NCBI GenBank assembly: GCA_948470475.1
Contig: OX419344.1
Location: 24,146,725 to 24,210,724 of the forward strand
Direction: 5' to 3'
From: Galaxea fascicularis
Lineage: Eukaryota; Cnidaria; Anthozoa; Scleractinia; Euphylliidae
DNA: 64,000 bases
How positions within the stretch are numbered: position 1 is the stretch's first letter; every line of letters begins with the position of its first letter. The position numbers and the translations under genes are program-made. Below are positions 1 through 14,800 of the stretch, one piece after another. Below the pieces are notes generated by a model. That model was not told the origin of the DNA, did no database searches, and saw only the letters and a program-made list of their open reading frames with translations.

Positions 1-3000
1 GCATAACGAAGCCGTTTTCGACACATGCCCGAGACCTCTTTTACGGCAGTTTTAGTGTTGATGGCAACGAAAGATAAGACAACATCAAACTGGTGACTTG
101 GTTCTTCGGCGTCTGGTTTGGTGGTGAATATTCATCGATGGCTATTTACTCTTGAAGTCGCATTTTGAAGTGGTACTCGACAACACATTTTGTATCTTTT
201 CTGGTTCACTTCCTTTTCCAAAATACAATTCAGTGACAGCGGGGCTGAGTATTGTCTACCCTATTATATAGGCGTACTTATCTCGCCTCTTTTTCTCAGC
301 TGTGGATAGGTTTTGTTAATTATATTAAAAATGACATTTCTTAATACCCTGTCATAATATGAGAATCATCAATGGCCTCCCAGCGTCAACAAAGTACTAA
401 AGATATTTTTCTTTCGAGAAAGTTAGCAACATATTTGTCGTTAATCACATATCAAACACGTTTAACGAACAGTATGGAATTTCTTCCCTTTATATGACAT
501 AAGGATCCTCTAATAAGCAGACTGTGTGAAAAGAAAAAAATGATTTTTTATCAAAACACATGTCCATTAATGTTTTGCCAACGAATGTCTAAATAATTAT
601 ACGTTACGTTATTTGCATAAATTATCAAAAGCTGAGTGTTAATTATCATAAAAATTTCAGACCTTATGACCAGAAACGTCTGGTTTCAAATCAACGAAGA
701 AGTTTTCGACGGTGTTTCTAATTTATGAGGTAAGCGTAAACCTTTAGTTGCAACCCCATTTTTTCAGTATCCTGGATTTCATTGAGTTTTAAATTAGTCA
801 TTAATTGTTCGGACACACTAGAAAACGAACAACGTTTTTGAATGTGCAAGTCGTCTAAGTAAAAAAAAGTACGAACCCGACTTCAGAACTTAAGTGTTCT
901 CTGATTCTGACTAACTCTTATCCAAAACTCTCCCTTGTCAAAGACTGTGGCTGACCCTTTCTTCGGCGCACTTCCAAAGTTTTCTCCTTCAAGGACCCAA
1001 GACAGTGTCTCTCCTCTGTCCTTTTTTACTACAAAATGTTTATTCTTTCATCTAACAATTCTCATTAGAAGGAACAGTTTCATAACTGGTTGCGAAATTT
1101 TGTCGGCTGGTAGCTAAGATCCTGAAATTTCGATTGAATGTGTTACTATAAAAATGAGAAAAGTTATAACATTAAAATTCACCCAGCACGTTCAGAGTCT
1201 GTTGCAAACAATATCAGGAACGATTACATGGTAATAAATACACTGTTTGATGTTATGATTGTTTCCCGATCCGTTGGCCATCGCTTCTAGTAGAGACGAT
1301 TATTTAAAACTGTGGTTCGAGCCCCTAGTTTAAGTTTCAATGCGAGGCCTAACATCATAAAACTGGGCGTCACTACAAATATAATTAGTCGATCCAAGAC
1401 GGGCCGCCTCACGATTTTCGACAAACATTGACAAAAAAGGCAAGATATTAACATACACTTTGGAAATAATTCTCTGCCAAAGCATAACAATTAGTATTGG
1501 CTTCAAGAAATGCGCTTTACCTCCTGTCACCTCTTCAAGATAACTGCAGGTGAAAAGCAAAAAACTCGTTTTCACCGAAATTCTACCGACTACTGCTAGT
1601 TGCATTACATTCTGGCAGCTTTCGCAGAGCGTCCTGGTAAAGCCATCTAGAGGAATTTTTGCTGCTCTCTTAGCTTGGCCTCCTGATAATAAGATGTTGC
1701 GGAAACGAGTTGACTTGACCATCAGTTTGAAATTCATTTTCCGCAGTTCATATATAATTTATTTCATATACATCATCCTCACTTGACTGAACTGTTTAAT
1801 GCCAAGGTCAAGCGATACGTAACCGTTACATTATGCTACGCTCGATTGTGTGTTTGGACGAAGATTTGCCGAATGAAGATCAGAAAACTATGCCTGTGTA
1901 TTCGTATAATGTTATGGCATGAACTGAGGGCTAAAAATTTGCTGCTTTCTCATGATTCCTTTTTCTCTTTCCTATTCCGACAAAAACGTTTAATTGTGTT
2001 ACTCCCACTTCTATCCGTAACAGCAACCTTTTGAGACAGTTATTGCATAGCACGTATCAAGGGGGGTAGAGAGGGGGCTACCTGTTGTTCAATTGGATAT
2101 GATGATTAACTCCTGTCGAGGTAGCGTTGAACTGCTTCCCCAAAAGAAGAACCAAGGCAAATTTACAGGAAATGTACTAGAGCGGCGCATAACACAACTC
2201 CGATTGAAAGTGATTTTGACCCAATGTTTGCCTGACCGTTAGATATAAACTCGAAATTTGTTTTCATGGTCTTCCCTGTAGAGTTCAGGGTAGCTAATTG
2301 CTCAGTTGGTACGTTATGTTATAATCATCGCAGAATAAGACTCATTTTCGTCTGCCCTTTTTTCTTAAGAAGAGAAAAGCCCATTTTAAAGAAGAAGAAG
2401 AATAAAAAGCAGAACTGACACATGTTGTAGCTGATCACAAACAAAATTCGACCCCTTACCAAGTTGAAGGTGGATTCAGCGGTAAATCAGCATTCGTATC
2501 GATTTCAAGCATTACTTACGTACAGAACTACTGTATAGTGCTTTTAATTCATGCAATCACAGTTTAGTTACCTTGATTTCACCTTGCAATATTTTCTGTT
2601 ATTTTCCTGCGGAGGAAAGCAACACTGACTGTCAAGGTGCTGTATGTATGGCGTCTTTCTATGTGCTGTTTTTATTTTATTCAACCTTAATTTTAGGTGG
2701 CCGGAACAGTTTACTTTATTTAATAGCTTTTTTCTTAGTCAAAACACAATATCAAGGAAGGGGATGTTTGTCCTCAAAAAATAACCGGCCTTTTAACAAG
2801 CCATATGTTGAATTGTTTTGTTTTTTTGTTGGGAAAAAGATAATTACTTTGCTTTTCGAAGTCACAATCAATCACAAAAACGTCATCCTACGTACCTTTG
2901 TTCGTAAAATCCTCTTTCTATTTCAAAGCGGCTTTTGGAATAATTTGTCGATTATTTTCCGCTGTAGACCTGTGGGCATTACGCATGATGTTGGTAATTG

Positions 3001-5802
3001 GTTTTGGATTCAAATCCGCAACATGCAAAATGGTTGTCGCCTCGCTTTTCTTTACCTTTAGCTTATGCGTGTTTGCCCTTTGTCTATTGCTTCAATAAGC
3101 ATATTCTCACAAGCCTTAACGGTAACTAAGCGATTTACATTTGTTTCGCTTGAAAGTGGGTTTGTCACCGATGAACCCGGAATTTCACACTGGGTCATAA
3201 GATTTCGAATGCGAATGTTTTCCGAAACATTTGTATTGTCTCACAGCACTTGCAGAGCCCCCGCGGAGACAGGATAGTGAAGTGAGTTTGTAGAAAACCT
3301 AACTTAATGATAAAGTATATATTTTGCATCTAATTCAAACGTAAACCGCAGTTTTAGGTTATTAGCTTTTACCTTTTTAACCCCGCAGGTGAGTGGTGAG
3401 ATGGGCGCAGTAGATGTTTTTCTCGTGTAGTTAGTAAGGGAAAAAGTTGGCCTTCGAAAAGTGGATAAGTGGCTTTAAAAACCAAGGTGAGCAGGTTTTT
3501 ATTTTGTCAAATACTATATCATTGTACTCACAAACATTTCTCGCGTATTCATTACTTATAGCTTGTGTGATAGAATAAAAAAAGAAAGAAAGAAGAAAAG
3601 AACTGATAAAACTGCCATCGCAGTTTCCTTGGCGAATGAACGAATCAGTTTAAACGCCCTATTGAGCAATCACTGTAAAAACTGTAAGCGGTTTTGATAT
3701 TCGAATTCCATCTGAAATCTGTACCCCATTTCATACAATTATTATTGACTGGAGGTAATTGTAAACAACCATTTGCATTATAAATAGCCTTACGTTTAAT
3801 ATATCTGCTTTGAAACTTGGTAGGATACACAGTCGTTGGATACGTAACAATTAAGAGGCTTTAAAAGCCATCAGTTAAAATATCAATGTCAATCTGGGAA
3901 CTGCGGCCAAAAGAATTGTAGTACGTCGAATTTTTACTTTTGCTCCGTAAATCGTACCCTTTAGCAAAACATTCCGTTATCTGCCTTTTCCAACATACGT
4001 GAACAACGACACTCTACTAGGCATGACATCACAGAAAAAGCCACAATTTTGTTCAGACGTTAGCCGCCGGGATGTATAGCGTAATTTCAAACTAGTTACT
4101 GGGGTAAGAATGAATAAAAAGTTATATGTTGTGTGTCTGTCATATATGTATAAGTTTCGCTGATTAGTTTTCTGAACTTTATAGGATAACACAAAACTGG
4201 CATTAACCCTAAGATTCCTACTGAGTTAACCAGAAAAGCGAGAGTTAAGCAAAAGCCGTTAGAGTAGGTCTGGGCTCACAAAAACACAGCCTTTAACTAG
4301 ACGAGTGCTTGATGGGGATCTTAAATGAAACTGATATCACTGAGATATTCCGGCCTTCCAAAACGTACAGCTTTAGAGGTATGGGGTCTATATTTGAAAA
4401 AATATTCAACAGCCAACTTTTAAGATCAACGCTAATTGTCACTGGTATGCAGTGGAGTGGACTACCATTTTAAAGAACGTTTAAACGAACAGTTAGACTA
4501 TTCATCACCATCATCATCACCATCACCACCACCATCATCATCATCATCATCAACGTCATCAACGTCATCATCGTCACCATCATCATCATCATTATTGTCA
4601 TGGCATCATCATTCATCGTCATCGTCATCATAATCATCATCGTCGTCGTCGTTGTCGTCGTCACCATCATAATCATCATCATCGTCGTCGTCGACGTCGT
4701 CATCGTCATCATCACCATCATCGTCGTCGCCGTCGTCACCAACATCCACATCATTATTGTCATCATCATCGTCATCATCTTTATCCCACCATCATCGTCA
4801 TCGCCATCATCATCGTCATCATCACCATCATCATCATCACCGGCAGCAAGCGAGTAATCCAGATAAACTGAATAATGCTAATAAGAGTGAAATTGTGCGA
4901 GTGGGCCTTTAAAATCCGGGTTTTTTCTGGCATGGTGGTCAGAATGAATTTAAAGTAGGTATTTGCTAGTCCACACAATATAGAAATCGTTTCTTTTGAA
5001 ATATGCAATTGAACAACAATGGCAAAATGGTATTTTTAAAAACTAGGAATCACTTTATGTGATACCTCACCTACCAAAACATTGATGTTGAGACAGACGC
5101 GGTTTCCACGATTCGGGAATTAAACTACTGAAAATTCATTCCCTTTTTGTACAAAATGTGTCTCTTTTCGAAATCACAGCTCAATAAGCTAAACGTTGAA
5201 AGCTCCCTTGGTTCAGTTACCTTGTCTGCTTATGTACTGAAGATTTCCTTCTTAGTTTTGCCTGGAGGTTTCTCTCCGTTGATATAAACACAAAGATGAT
5301 GTGTTTTTATTTTTACTTTTGAGAGTCACCTGTCACAGCGTAACTTGCACCTTATTAAAAGCGTTCTTTCGGGCGATGAATCCCAATTAAAATTAAATGT
5401 TTCTATTCCACAGTGCAAATAACAGAGTTAAAAGTAAGTAAGTTTGACTATCTGCCGGATATTGAGTTGTAATGTGAATTTGCTAAGAAAGAAGGGCAAA
5501 TAAAAATGTCCTTTGGACTTATTTAGTCTGGTTTTGGATGTCACTTGTCCAAAGATCTGTGTTTGGTTGAAAGGCGACAGTTTCTGTCAAACAAAAGAAA
5601 AATCTCTGGGTTTCAATGTAAACTCAGGCCGCAATTTATTACGTAAATTAGATGCGACTGCTTAGCAAAAGCTGCCGATCTATTTACTTGGATTAGTTTT
5701 TCGAGGGCCTACATCTTAATACATGCAGATAGAATTAGAAATTAACGACCAAGAATCGCGGCTTCGAAAAAGTTTCAGCATCGTTGAACGAAACTTCAGA
5801 CC
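1..5802. other. Gene-poor left flank
   Basis: No reading frame here is supported by splice context or by a recognisable protein family. The longest open stretch (about 160 codons, + strand, 2573-3061) is rich in Phe, Leu and Ile, as expected from AT-rich non-coding DNA. The only structured element is the trinucleotide repeat listed at 4503-4842. The interval is probably intergenic, or 5' UTR and upstream regulatory DNA of the channel gene that follows. Confidence 0.5.
4503..4842. repeat. Mosaic trinucleotide microsatellite (TCA/TCG/ACC)
   Basis: About 340 bp consists almost wholly of interspersed CAT/ATC, CGT/GTC and ACC triplets. The purine-poor composition is constant on the + strand. Because the period is 3, several frames on both strands stay open and encode runs of Ser, Val/Ile or Met/Thr. 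These are artefacts of the repeat, not genes. No flanking gene context is visible. Confidence 0.9.
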
Positions 5803-8800
5803 ATGGAACCTGCAAAAGGTGAGCCGTCTTTTATCGCTTCGCTAACGTAAAACGCGCTCTTGTCATGTTCCAAGTCCCATTCAAAAATTGAAATTGAATC
5901 TGATAAAATTTTTATTTCCGCTGCTTCAAACGAGAGTTCTCGTATTGTTTTACAGTTGCGATGGGATGTTTTATAATTGAAGGAGGTAGTGGAAGAAGAT
6001 AATCTTTGTATCGCATTTCTTGGACACTTAATATTGAAATATCCGTAGAAAAAAAACTTGGATACAAATTTCATATGGCCGTAGGCTATTTACTAGGTGA
6101 CGCAAATTTAGTGAGACAGATATATTGTTCAATTCATGAGGGCTGATCTCCGTTCCTTAGAAAAACTGATTTATTGAAAAGGACTATTACAGTCTCGATA
6201 TAAAGGTTAGTTCGTTACCGTGCATATTATTGCTACCTTTAAAAGTTGTTTGCAACAACTCTTTATAGCTACCTTAAATAACATAACAATCAAAGATGAA
6301 GCCCATTAACCACTTTTCTGGATTCCAGTTCGGCCGTATTTGCTTCATGGGATGTGCGAGAAACATCTCGTTATACCAAAATGATGCGATTTAAAAAAAA
6401 ACATGGCTTTTTTATTGTAGAAGGGGGATTTTAGCAGTAATTTGAAACGACACAAAAAGCCAGTCAAAAAATACCCAACAGCTATCTCACATTAATTTAA
6501 TTCGCTGTTGTGAAAATTTGTCCTTGTGATTAGGTCGGAAGGTTTTCCCCTACTTTGGGTCCAATTTTGAAAATGTTAATTCATTCCTACCTTTTGCATG
6601 AGGTACATAAAAAATCAGTTTAAAGTCGTCTCATCTTTGTAAAAACAATCTTCACGTCCCAAAGACGCAAAAAAACGTGGCTCAACGCCAGTCTTAGCCA
6701 CATGCTTGTAATAAATTGTTGTTTCGCCGCCCGTCCAATTGAGCCGGCGTAGAGTTACTGTCTTTTAACCTCCAGCGCTTAGATGATGGTTCTTTTATCA
6801 AAACATTCGCACAAACGCATGAATTTACATATACTAGGCAAAATAAGTAAACTTTAATGAGCACAGCAAATACCGGCTACCCAGCGTCACCGGGCAGCTA
6901 TCGGCCACGAAGAACCATATCCAATCACATAACAACGATCTTCTCCGTTTAATAAAATCGATATCTTGTGTGATCTATTCAAGGTGATTTAGTAACACTG
7001 ATGCTGAAAGCTTTTCTCGGGTTTGACATGTCACCATGACGGCAACGATATCAAGATTACCCTTGAAAATGAAAGAGTCATGTTTGCTGGATAATTGTTT
7101 TGCTGCCTGCTTGCTTGAAATGTCAGCTGCCGAAGACGCGAGTAATTTCCGGAATGTGCTCTTTCAACAAAATGGTTATAAGTCAAGGTTCTTGGTAGGT
7201 TGTATTCAGTATTTTTGGCTCCGATGTTTGAAAGAGAACATTGTCTCCTCATACGTAAAAAGACGATGATGAACATTTCTGCACCAACCCACAGTATTTC
7301 CTTAACCAAAACGTAATTTAGTGAAAGCTTATTGTATCCATGGAATTGTAAACTCATTTTCTTTCTACATGTAATCAGTCTTACACTCTGTGGTGGGCTT
7401 ACTTTTTATTTGTTCTATGTCAGTAATTTACAAATCATTTAGGTATTTTCAGTGTTTTTGTTACCTATTCATCCTGCTAAATTCAAAGGAAAAATCAAAT
7501 CATTTACTGAACTTACCTTATGTTATTAAGATGGACTAATCGTTATCTCGCTACACTCTACCTCCTTTGCGCAGCATCTAGTTTGAAAATCTGGGGGGTG
7601 TGTTCGACAGAAAGCTTCTGTTTACTCTATCATTGGTGAAATCAGTAATGGCTTAGCATATTTTTGATAACATCCTGAAGATCCGTAAATACACAAAAAG
7701 TTACAAACGTGTATTTTACTCACTTGGAAGTAAGCGTTCTTTTTTAAAATCATTTTTCAAACTGACTGCCAATTGCAAAATGTTTCGCCCAGAGTGAGAG
7801 GTAAAAAAAAGCAACAAAATATTTTGCCTCAAGATATTTTTCTTACATCTTCCGATCTTTATAGCGATCAAAAATACAGTTTCTATTTTATTTTCTTGAG
7901 GGATTAAATAATATAAACTTCGCTAGTTGTTGTAACACCTCGATAATAAGCCCCCGAGAAAATTATTGAAACATAAGATTCAAAACGCAAACAGCGATGA
8001 TCAACATTTGCATGATGCATTTCTCTTGAAAACTTAACCTTTCGTATATTACTGCGAAGAATTTTGAAGAATTAACAATTCACGATCTAATGCAGGCACT
8101 GGTGCAGGATGTAAGCCAGTCATTCCGTGCTTCAGCAGATTCAGTGCGAGACTGTGAAAGCCTTTATCCGTTCTTGTCAGTTCTTAGTAACCTCATCGTG
8201 TATGTTTGGAAAAAGTATTTGTTTATAGAGGGAGTTCTTAGAAGTTATATTAGAACATTATTGGCTACCAGACCTTTCTAGCTCGGTTTATCGCAGGTGA
8301 GCGCTTTGTCAAAGAGAAACTCAGCTCTTCGTGGCGAGAAAAAAACATTATTGGGTTATAATCGGCGCCATTTTGTTGTTAAGAGGGATAAAAAGCAGCT
8401 CATCAAGTAAGTTCAACCACAGAACAGCCAGATACGCTGGGGTTTTTTGCCGTTGACTTGTTCCGTCAGTTTCAGTGTGACGTACATTACAGTACAAGAT
8501 TAACGTCGTGGTTTAAAATACACTAGCCCCGAAAATTGCTTTTGCGCCTAAAATAGATGTCCACAAAATTGAAATCTTTCAAGGACAAATTTAGGTAAAT
8601 ATTAGTCACTTAGAGTGAGCCTGCGAAGTGCAACATTGTCTTGACTGCAACAGCTGGTTACCATTTGAGCATGCGCATGATGATACCGGATTTATAAAAT
8701 CTATTTTTCTCACATCATTCACACAATTCCAAACTATCTTTAATGCTTTTTTCAAACTTCATCTGATGCTATAACCGTTTTGAAAGCAATCATCTCTGAA

Positions 8801-11800
8801 GGCGTTCAAAACTGTTATTGGTGTGTTTCACCTTTTCTGTTGCACTGTCCTCATTTGTTGATTTATAATAATGGTCGTGAATTTCATTGTAATTTGCTCA
8901 AGACAATGTTATTCGTGTCCTGTTTGTGTATTATCGGCTCAAAAATTTTTCTGTCTTCTTCAGTGCTCGCTTCTCTTCCTTTTTTTCTCTTTAAACAATT
9001 CAACGCTATCAGATAATTTGATAGTATTATCATCACTTTTAGTTTTCTAACCCGAGAAATTGAACATCATAAAAATGTTGTCTATGTAAACGTTGGTCAT
9101 GATAAATACATAAAATATCTAAAAAATAATCGGGTGTCCGTACATACCGTATTGTTGCATTAACTTAATTTTTTTCCAGAGCGTCCTCTAAAGGAAATTT
9201 TAGTCATGTATTCTCGATAGGCTCGTTCTATCGGCAATATCGAGCGCACGAATTTGGTGCGATAGATTTTAACTTTCTTCGCTCGTAATCCATTTAAAAA
9301 GCAGCGACGCAAACCTAGCCGAGCTTAATTACTGGCCATGTAAGTGCTCTTTTGTTGTGGACTCAAGTGAATATGCAATGTTTCCCTTTCATTGCACACT
9401 TAAACAAAAAGGGAATTTGGCAGTGAATAGATAGGGGATTCATTTTAACTATTCAACTCCGAGAGTTCCGCTCCTTTCCTCGTTTGTCCAAAAGTTTTGG
9501 CTGTATTGAGACGGTCTCCAGCCAACAGTTGTTCCTTTCTGTCGTCACGAAACGAACTTCCTTCTTCTCAACGACACTCATACCTTCTATTATATCACAT
9601 GACAATAAATCACACCACGGCGAAGTCCGCCCAATATACTACCTCACAGCCAAGCCCAGAGATCGCTGTGAAGTAAACATGCTTGTAAAAAGGTGTTGCT
9701 TGACAGATCTTTGAGATGAAAACACCTCTAACGGGTAATTTTGTATTCAGATTCGTTAGAAACTCGGCACAAACCATCGTCTGTGCTCAAGAAAAAGATG
9801 AACGAAGGGACAAGTCGAACATCAAGGGTGCGCTTTTCAGCCAATACAGACACCTTTAGTGAGGAGGAAGAAGCGGATGTTCGCCACAAACGCCTCCTTC
9901 GCTACTGGTACAAAGGCGGACGGAGATATAGCGAAGCGGAAAAAGCGTTTTTGAGCCGTGTAAGGATTCCGTCAGCGGGACTTGATGGTGAAACTAAAGT
10001 TGGTTGGCTTCGATTCTTCGACCCCGGAGGTTAGTAATACTAGTTCGTCATAATTTCACATCGGCACTGAATGATTTTGCTTAAGCTGTACTTTCATAAC
10101 CTGAGGTGAATCCAGAATTAGATTTGAAAGTAAATTTTGTTTTGTTCCTGTTTGTAAGGCCAAGCTGGTCTAATGAAACGTGATCGCAATCACATACTTA
10201 AGGTAGGGGAAAATTTTGTGCTTGCATACAGTTGATTAGCCGAGTGTTCTTGTCAAGAAACTGATCTTTTACTATTCTCACAACCACAGCTTGAGTCTTG
10301 GAGGAAGCCAGATGGGTGTAACATTTTTAAATCCCTGAAAGGGAAAATCAATATCCTTTGCTATTACCAATTTTTGCTGTACCAGGTGGCTCAATTTTTC
10401 TATGAAAGCTAACGGCCCAGTGCTTCCCTTTCATACGATTCGTTATTCTAGTGTTTTGCAAATTAAGCTTCGACAGTTTGTCTTGTGTCTGTCTTGAAAG
10501 ATTGGTGAAGTTATGATTTAATGTCCACTGGGAAGGTGTTTACTTTTCGCTGTTATGTGGCGAGAATTCGAGCGAAATTACTATTCTTGATATATTTTAA
10601 TATATGCAAGGTCGAAGTAACCATTAAACGTTTTTTCACAAATTAAAGTTGCTTTTATGGGCTCTGAAAACATTAACAAATTTATCTTGAATTGTTGTAG
10701 CTTTTAAAAAAGGAATGCAAGGCTGTCCTAGGTCGCTTTTTGTCGCCCTTAAAAAAAGAAAATGTTCTGATTTATCTTTCGTAAATCTTGATAAAACGTT
10801 CTATGTATTCAAAAGGCTGTTAATCGCCGGCTGAATTTCGAAATAAGCATGATAAGAACTCGTGCTGACAGTTTAAAAATTAGTTTGATATTTTAATGTA
10901 AAAAGAAAAAATTTTCCTCTCTGTTTCCGAGTGTCTACTATGTATCTTGCGACCATATTTTTAGTATCATATTTCTGGAATTGTCGTAAACTAAGACCAA
11001 AAAATTTGCGTTGCAAATTTTTTTGGCCTTACACAAAAAAGGGGATTTGTCGCCTACGTACCAACTAAAATGAATTTTAATGACTCAGTGTGATTGTGTA
11101 TCAATTAATCAGTCATTGAATCAGCTAAGGCTTTATTCGGCAAATATAAAAAGAGAGAGTTTACTCAATTGCTTCCTTGCTACATATTAAACCGAATAAA
11201 TAACAAAATGACTACCGTAAAAACTGAGGAAATAATATGTTTGACTTTCATATTTTGGTATTGCATTCACTGAGTGCGTTTTTTCTCGCTCTTTGTAACT
11301 TGTCGGATCAATGCACTCTTGTACAATATAGACGGTGTTCTTAAACATTCCGTCTCTTTTATTTTCTTTAATGAACAAAAATTGACCGCTAATACATTTA
11401 TCAACTGTCTCATTATGTGCTAACCTGTCATTTTCATTTTCATAGTTCTCAACAATTTCTTGCCTTTCTTCAAACAATTGAAATAAAATGGAAGTCGAAT
11501 AGCTGGCACCTTACTTGCTTTTCGAAGAGCATTATCCGAATTATCAAAACAAAGTGGCCACGCAACTACAAGATCGGGATCTTTATGACTTGCATTATGT
11601 ATAATTTTTGTTTTAGAGAACCACATAACCCTTTTTACCTCCTATTCCTGATTTCTATAACAGGTTTATTGCAACCTGTAATCGTTAATCGCAATTAACT
11701 TTAGTACTGTAGAAATCCTAATGCACCGGGTAATAAACAGCACTACAGCAAATTACTGCTCAGTAGCTTTCATTAGTATGCTCACACTTTAGGATTTCAT

Positions 11801-14800
11801 CTACACACGCTAATGTATATTGTATAGAAAACAGCACCAGAAGTTTCCATTTGAATGGTTACACTTTAAGATATCACCCAAAGACTCAAACGTTAAAACA
11901 GGCAAGAAGGAGGAGGATGGGTGTGAGGGGTGTGTCCGCACCCCTCCCCCCTTCTCCCAACGGGCTGACAGGTCCGCCTCCTGGGTCACCTGTTATGGAC
12001 CGATGGCTCAAACGAGAACTTGAAAACCAAACTAGTTGGCGTAGATTTAAAATGAAGTTTTAATCAACTGGTCAATCCGATGAACAGTCACTTACAAACA
12101 AAACTTAAATTGAAATTTGGACTGAAACACTGCGTAAAAATTCCCTCACTAAAACCTTAACTAAAATCATAAAGGTGAAGACTTTTTCCTGGTGTTGTGG
12201 CTATGGAAAGAGCTGTTTGTGTGGCACTAAAGAGAAACACCTCCACTAAGTCGAACGGGAGGCACTCCAGCGGTCCGTCGATGGCGGTCCGACGCACCCT
12301 CCCATTCAAAACCCTGGCTACGGACGCGTAGAACCACCTTGTGATAAATAACAAACAGCATTCTTCCGTGATTTCTTGGTCCCTGATCGCTCGCGACCTA
12401 TGCGCATTTTCTATAATCATCTAATTATAGGCAATGAGAAGCTCACCTAAACTCAAAAGTTAGGAAAACTTTGTTCAGTTGCAAGAACGTCCTGTATTGT
12501 AGCATCATACAAAGGAACTATTATCGCGATAATAGTTTTATTTGGTATGTACCACACAAGTGAATTATGCTTTTCGCGCGTGCTGATTGGTTAACTCGAA
12601 AGTGATTAGCAAAGTACTATTCACCTCCAATTCGGTCAATAATTGTTAATTATTGTCTTCCTTGTTGTCTTATTCGCAGGTGACAGGCTCTATTACTGGC
12701 TGATGATAGTCTCCGTAGCGGTTGTGTATAATTCATGGGTACTTATATTAAGGACTTCATTCCCTGAACTTAACAAGCGGCACGAGATCATCTGGATAGC
12801 AATTGACTATCTGTGCGATATCATTTACATTCTGGACTTCTTTGTGAGCTCGCGGACAGGTTACATGGAAGACGGGATCATGCAGAAAGACATTCAAAAA
12901 ATGAGGCGGCATTACCTGCACACCAAAGCGTTTTATTTAGACGCCGCCTCGGTCGTACCGCTAGACATTTTGTACATTTTCATAGAGCACGAGCCTGCAG
13001 TACGCATGAATCGCTTAATCAAGTATCACCGCTTTTGGCGATTTCTTGATCGAACGGAGAGCCGAACCAGTTATCCTAACTTGTTCAGGCTAGCCTCCTT
13101 GATGCAATTCATACTTGTTATAATTCACTGGAATGCTTGTATTTACTTTATTGTGTCGAGGAACATTGGGTTCGGCTCCGATACTTGGGTTTACCCAGGA
13201 ATCATTGGGAACTTGACTGAAGGGCACAACTCACTCACAAGAATGTATATCTATTCTTTTTATTGGTCGACTCTGACGCTAACCACGATTGGCGAGGTGC
13301 CTCCACCATACACTAATGAGGAGTACATTATCGTCACTGTTGATTATTTAATAGGTAGGCTTATAACATATTTTATAATCCATCAAATATTTTTGGTTGC
13401 ACGTGATTGGTCTAAACGCATCACGTGGCTGAATATGACCCGGCTAAAACTGGGTAATATCCGGTGATACTCCCCAAATGCGCGTTACGAATGCTATTTG
13501 AAGAATAATAAACACAATAGTTTCCATTTGGCTTTAAACATATGTTCGGATATTTGTCCTTGGACATTATCAGTTCTTCGGGGCTCACTCTCGTGGACAA
13601 ATAAATAAATCCGATCGTGCCAAAATGTGGCTGCAAACTTCGTGTAAGCCACACAACAAAACGGGTAATCTTGAGCGAGGCTGGAAAACATATGTTTTCG
13701 TTAATTTAGCTAGCAAACATTCGCAGCCATCGGAAAAAAGTATTATTTCAACTTCTTTTTTTCAAACCTCTCGTTTACTTTGCAGGTGTTCTCCTGTTTG
13801 CCACTATCGTAGGAAACGTCGGCAATATTGTCACGAACCAAAACGCCGGCAAAGTAGACTTCCAGAACAAAATGGATGGCATTAAGGCTTACATGCGTTT
13901 CCACAAGATTCCGCAGCACTTGCAGCAAAGGGTTATAAAATGGTTTGATTATTTGTGGATGAACAAGAAACACCCTGACGAGGAAGAACTCCTACATTCC
14001 TTACCAGACAAGCTAAGGGCAGAACTGGCTATTCATGTGCACTTAGATTCATTAAGGAAAGTAGCCATCTTTCAAGATTGTGAGGCGGGGTTTCTAAGCG
14101 AGCTGGTCTTGCGACTTCGTCCTCAGCTATTTTCGCCAGGTAAGGATCAAATTTCTACCACCTTTAGAATGCGCGGGAATTAGGTAAGCTGTACATCATG
14201 CGCACGGTAGGAGAGGCTCCAAGAGAAGAGAAAACAGTCATTTTCCCTTCTCCAAGGAGGTGCGTCTCTTGTCTCTAAACTTTTTGTACCCATACTCATA
14301 CTCATACTTGTACCAATTTTTCTTGGACAATTCTGTCCAATGGGAAAAGGCGTAATCGCTGTGTGAAGCACCAACCCAAGAGCATATTATGGGTGGTCAC
14401 AGCCAGGGTTTGTTACGTCACTAGTGGTTCTTTAACTCCCACAAAATCAATTATGAAGAGTTGTGAGACGGGGGCTACGGTTTATCATCGTAATCCAAGA
14501 AGACTAGAAAGTCTTATCATTTGCAGATTTCGCCGAAACACTGAGCTCGTTGTGTTTGATGTTTTTATTCATCTTTGATAATTCGACTAAAGCTGTAATC
14601 ACCCAAGTGTTCTTGATCTTACTTTGGAGAGAAATAAAATATTGTTAATTACGACTTTAATTTTCGCAGGGGACTATGTCTGCAGGAAAGGCGAAGTGGG
14701 TCGAGAAATGTACATTGTAAACAGAGGCAAGCTCGAGGTAGTGTCAGAAACGGGCACCAAAGTTTATGCCGTCTTAGAGGCTGGCAGTTACTTCGGTGAG

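Noticed and set aside
2573..3061. 162-codon open frame on the + strand
   Set aside because: Composition is dominated by Phe, Leu, Ile and Asn, with no splice or start context and no family resemblance. It is consistent with chance in AT-rich DNA.
4470..4857. Several overlapping Ser-, Val/Ile- and Met-rich frames
   Set aside because: All are translations of the trinucleotide repeat in different frames.
5796..6074. 92-codon minus-strand frame with some protein-like character ([16 protein letters not shown])
   Set aside because: No supporting splice partners or family were recognised, and it overlaps the proposed first CNG exon on the other strand. Not called.
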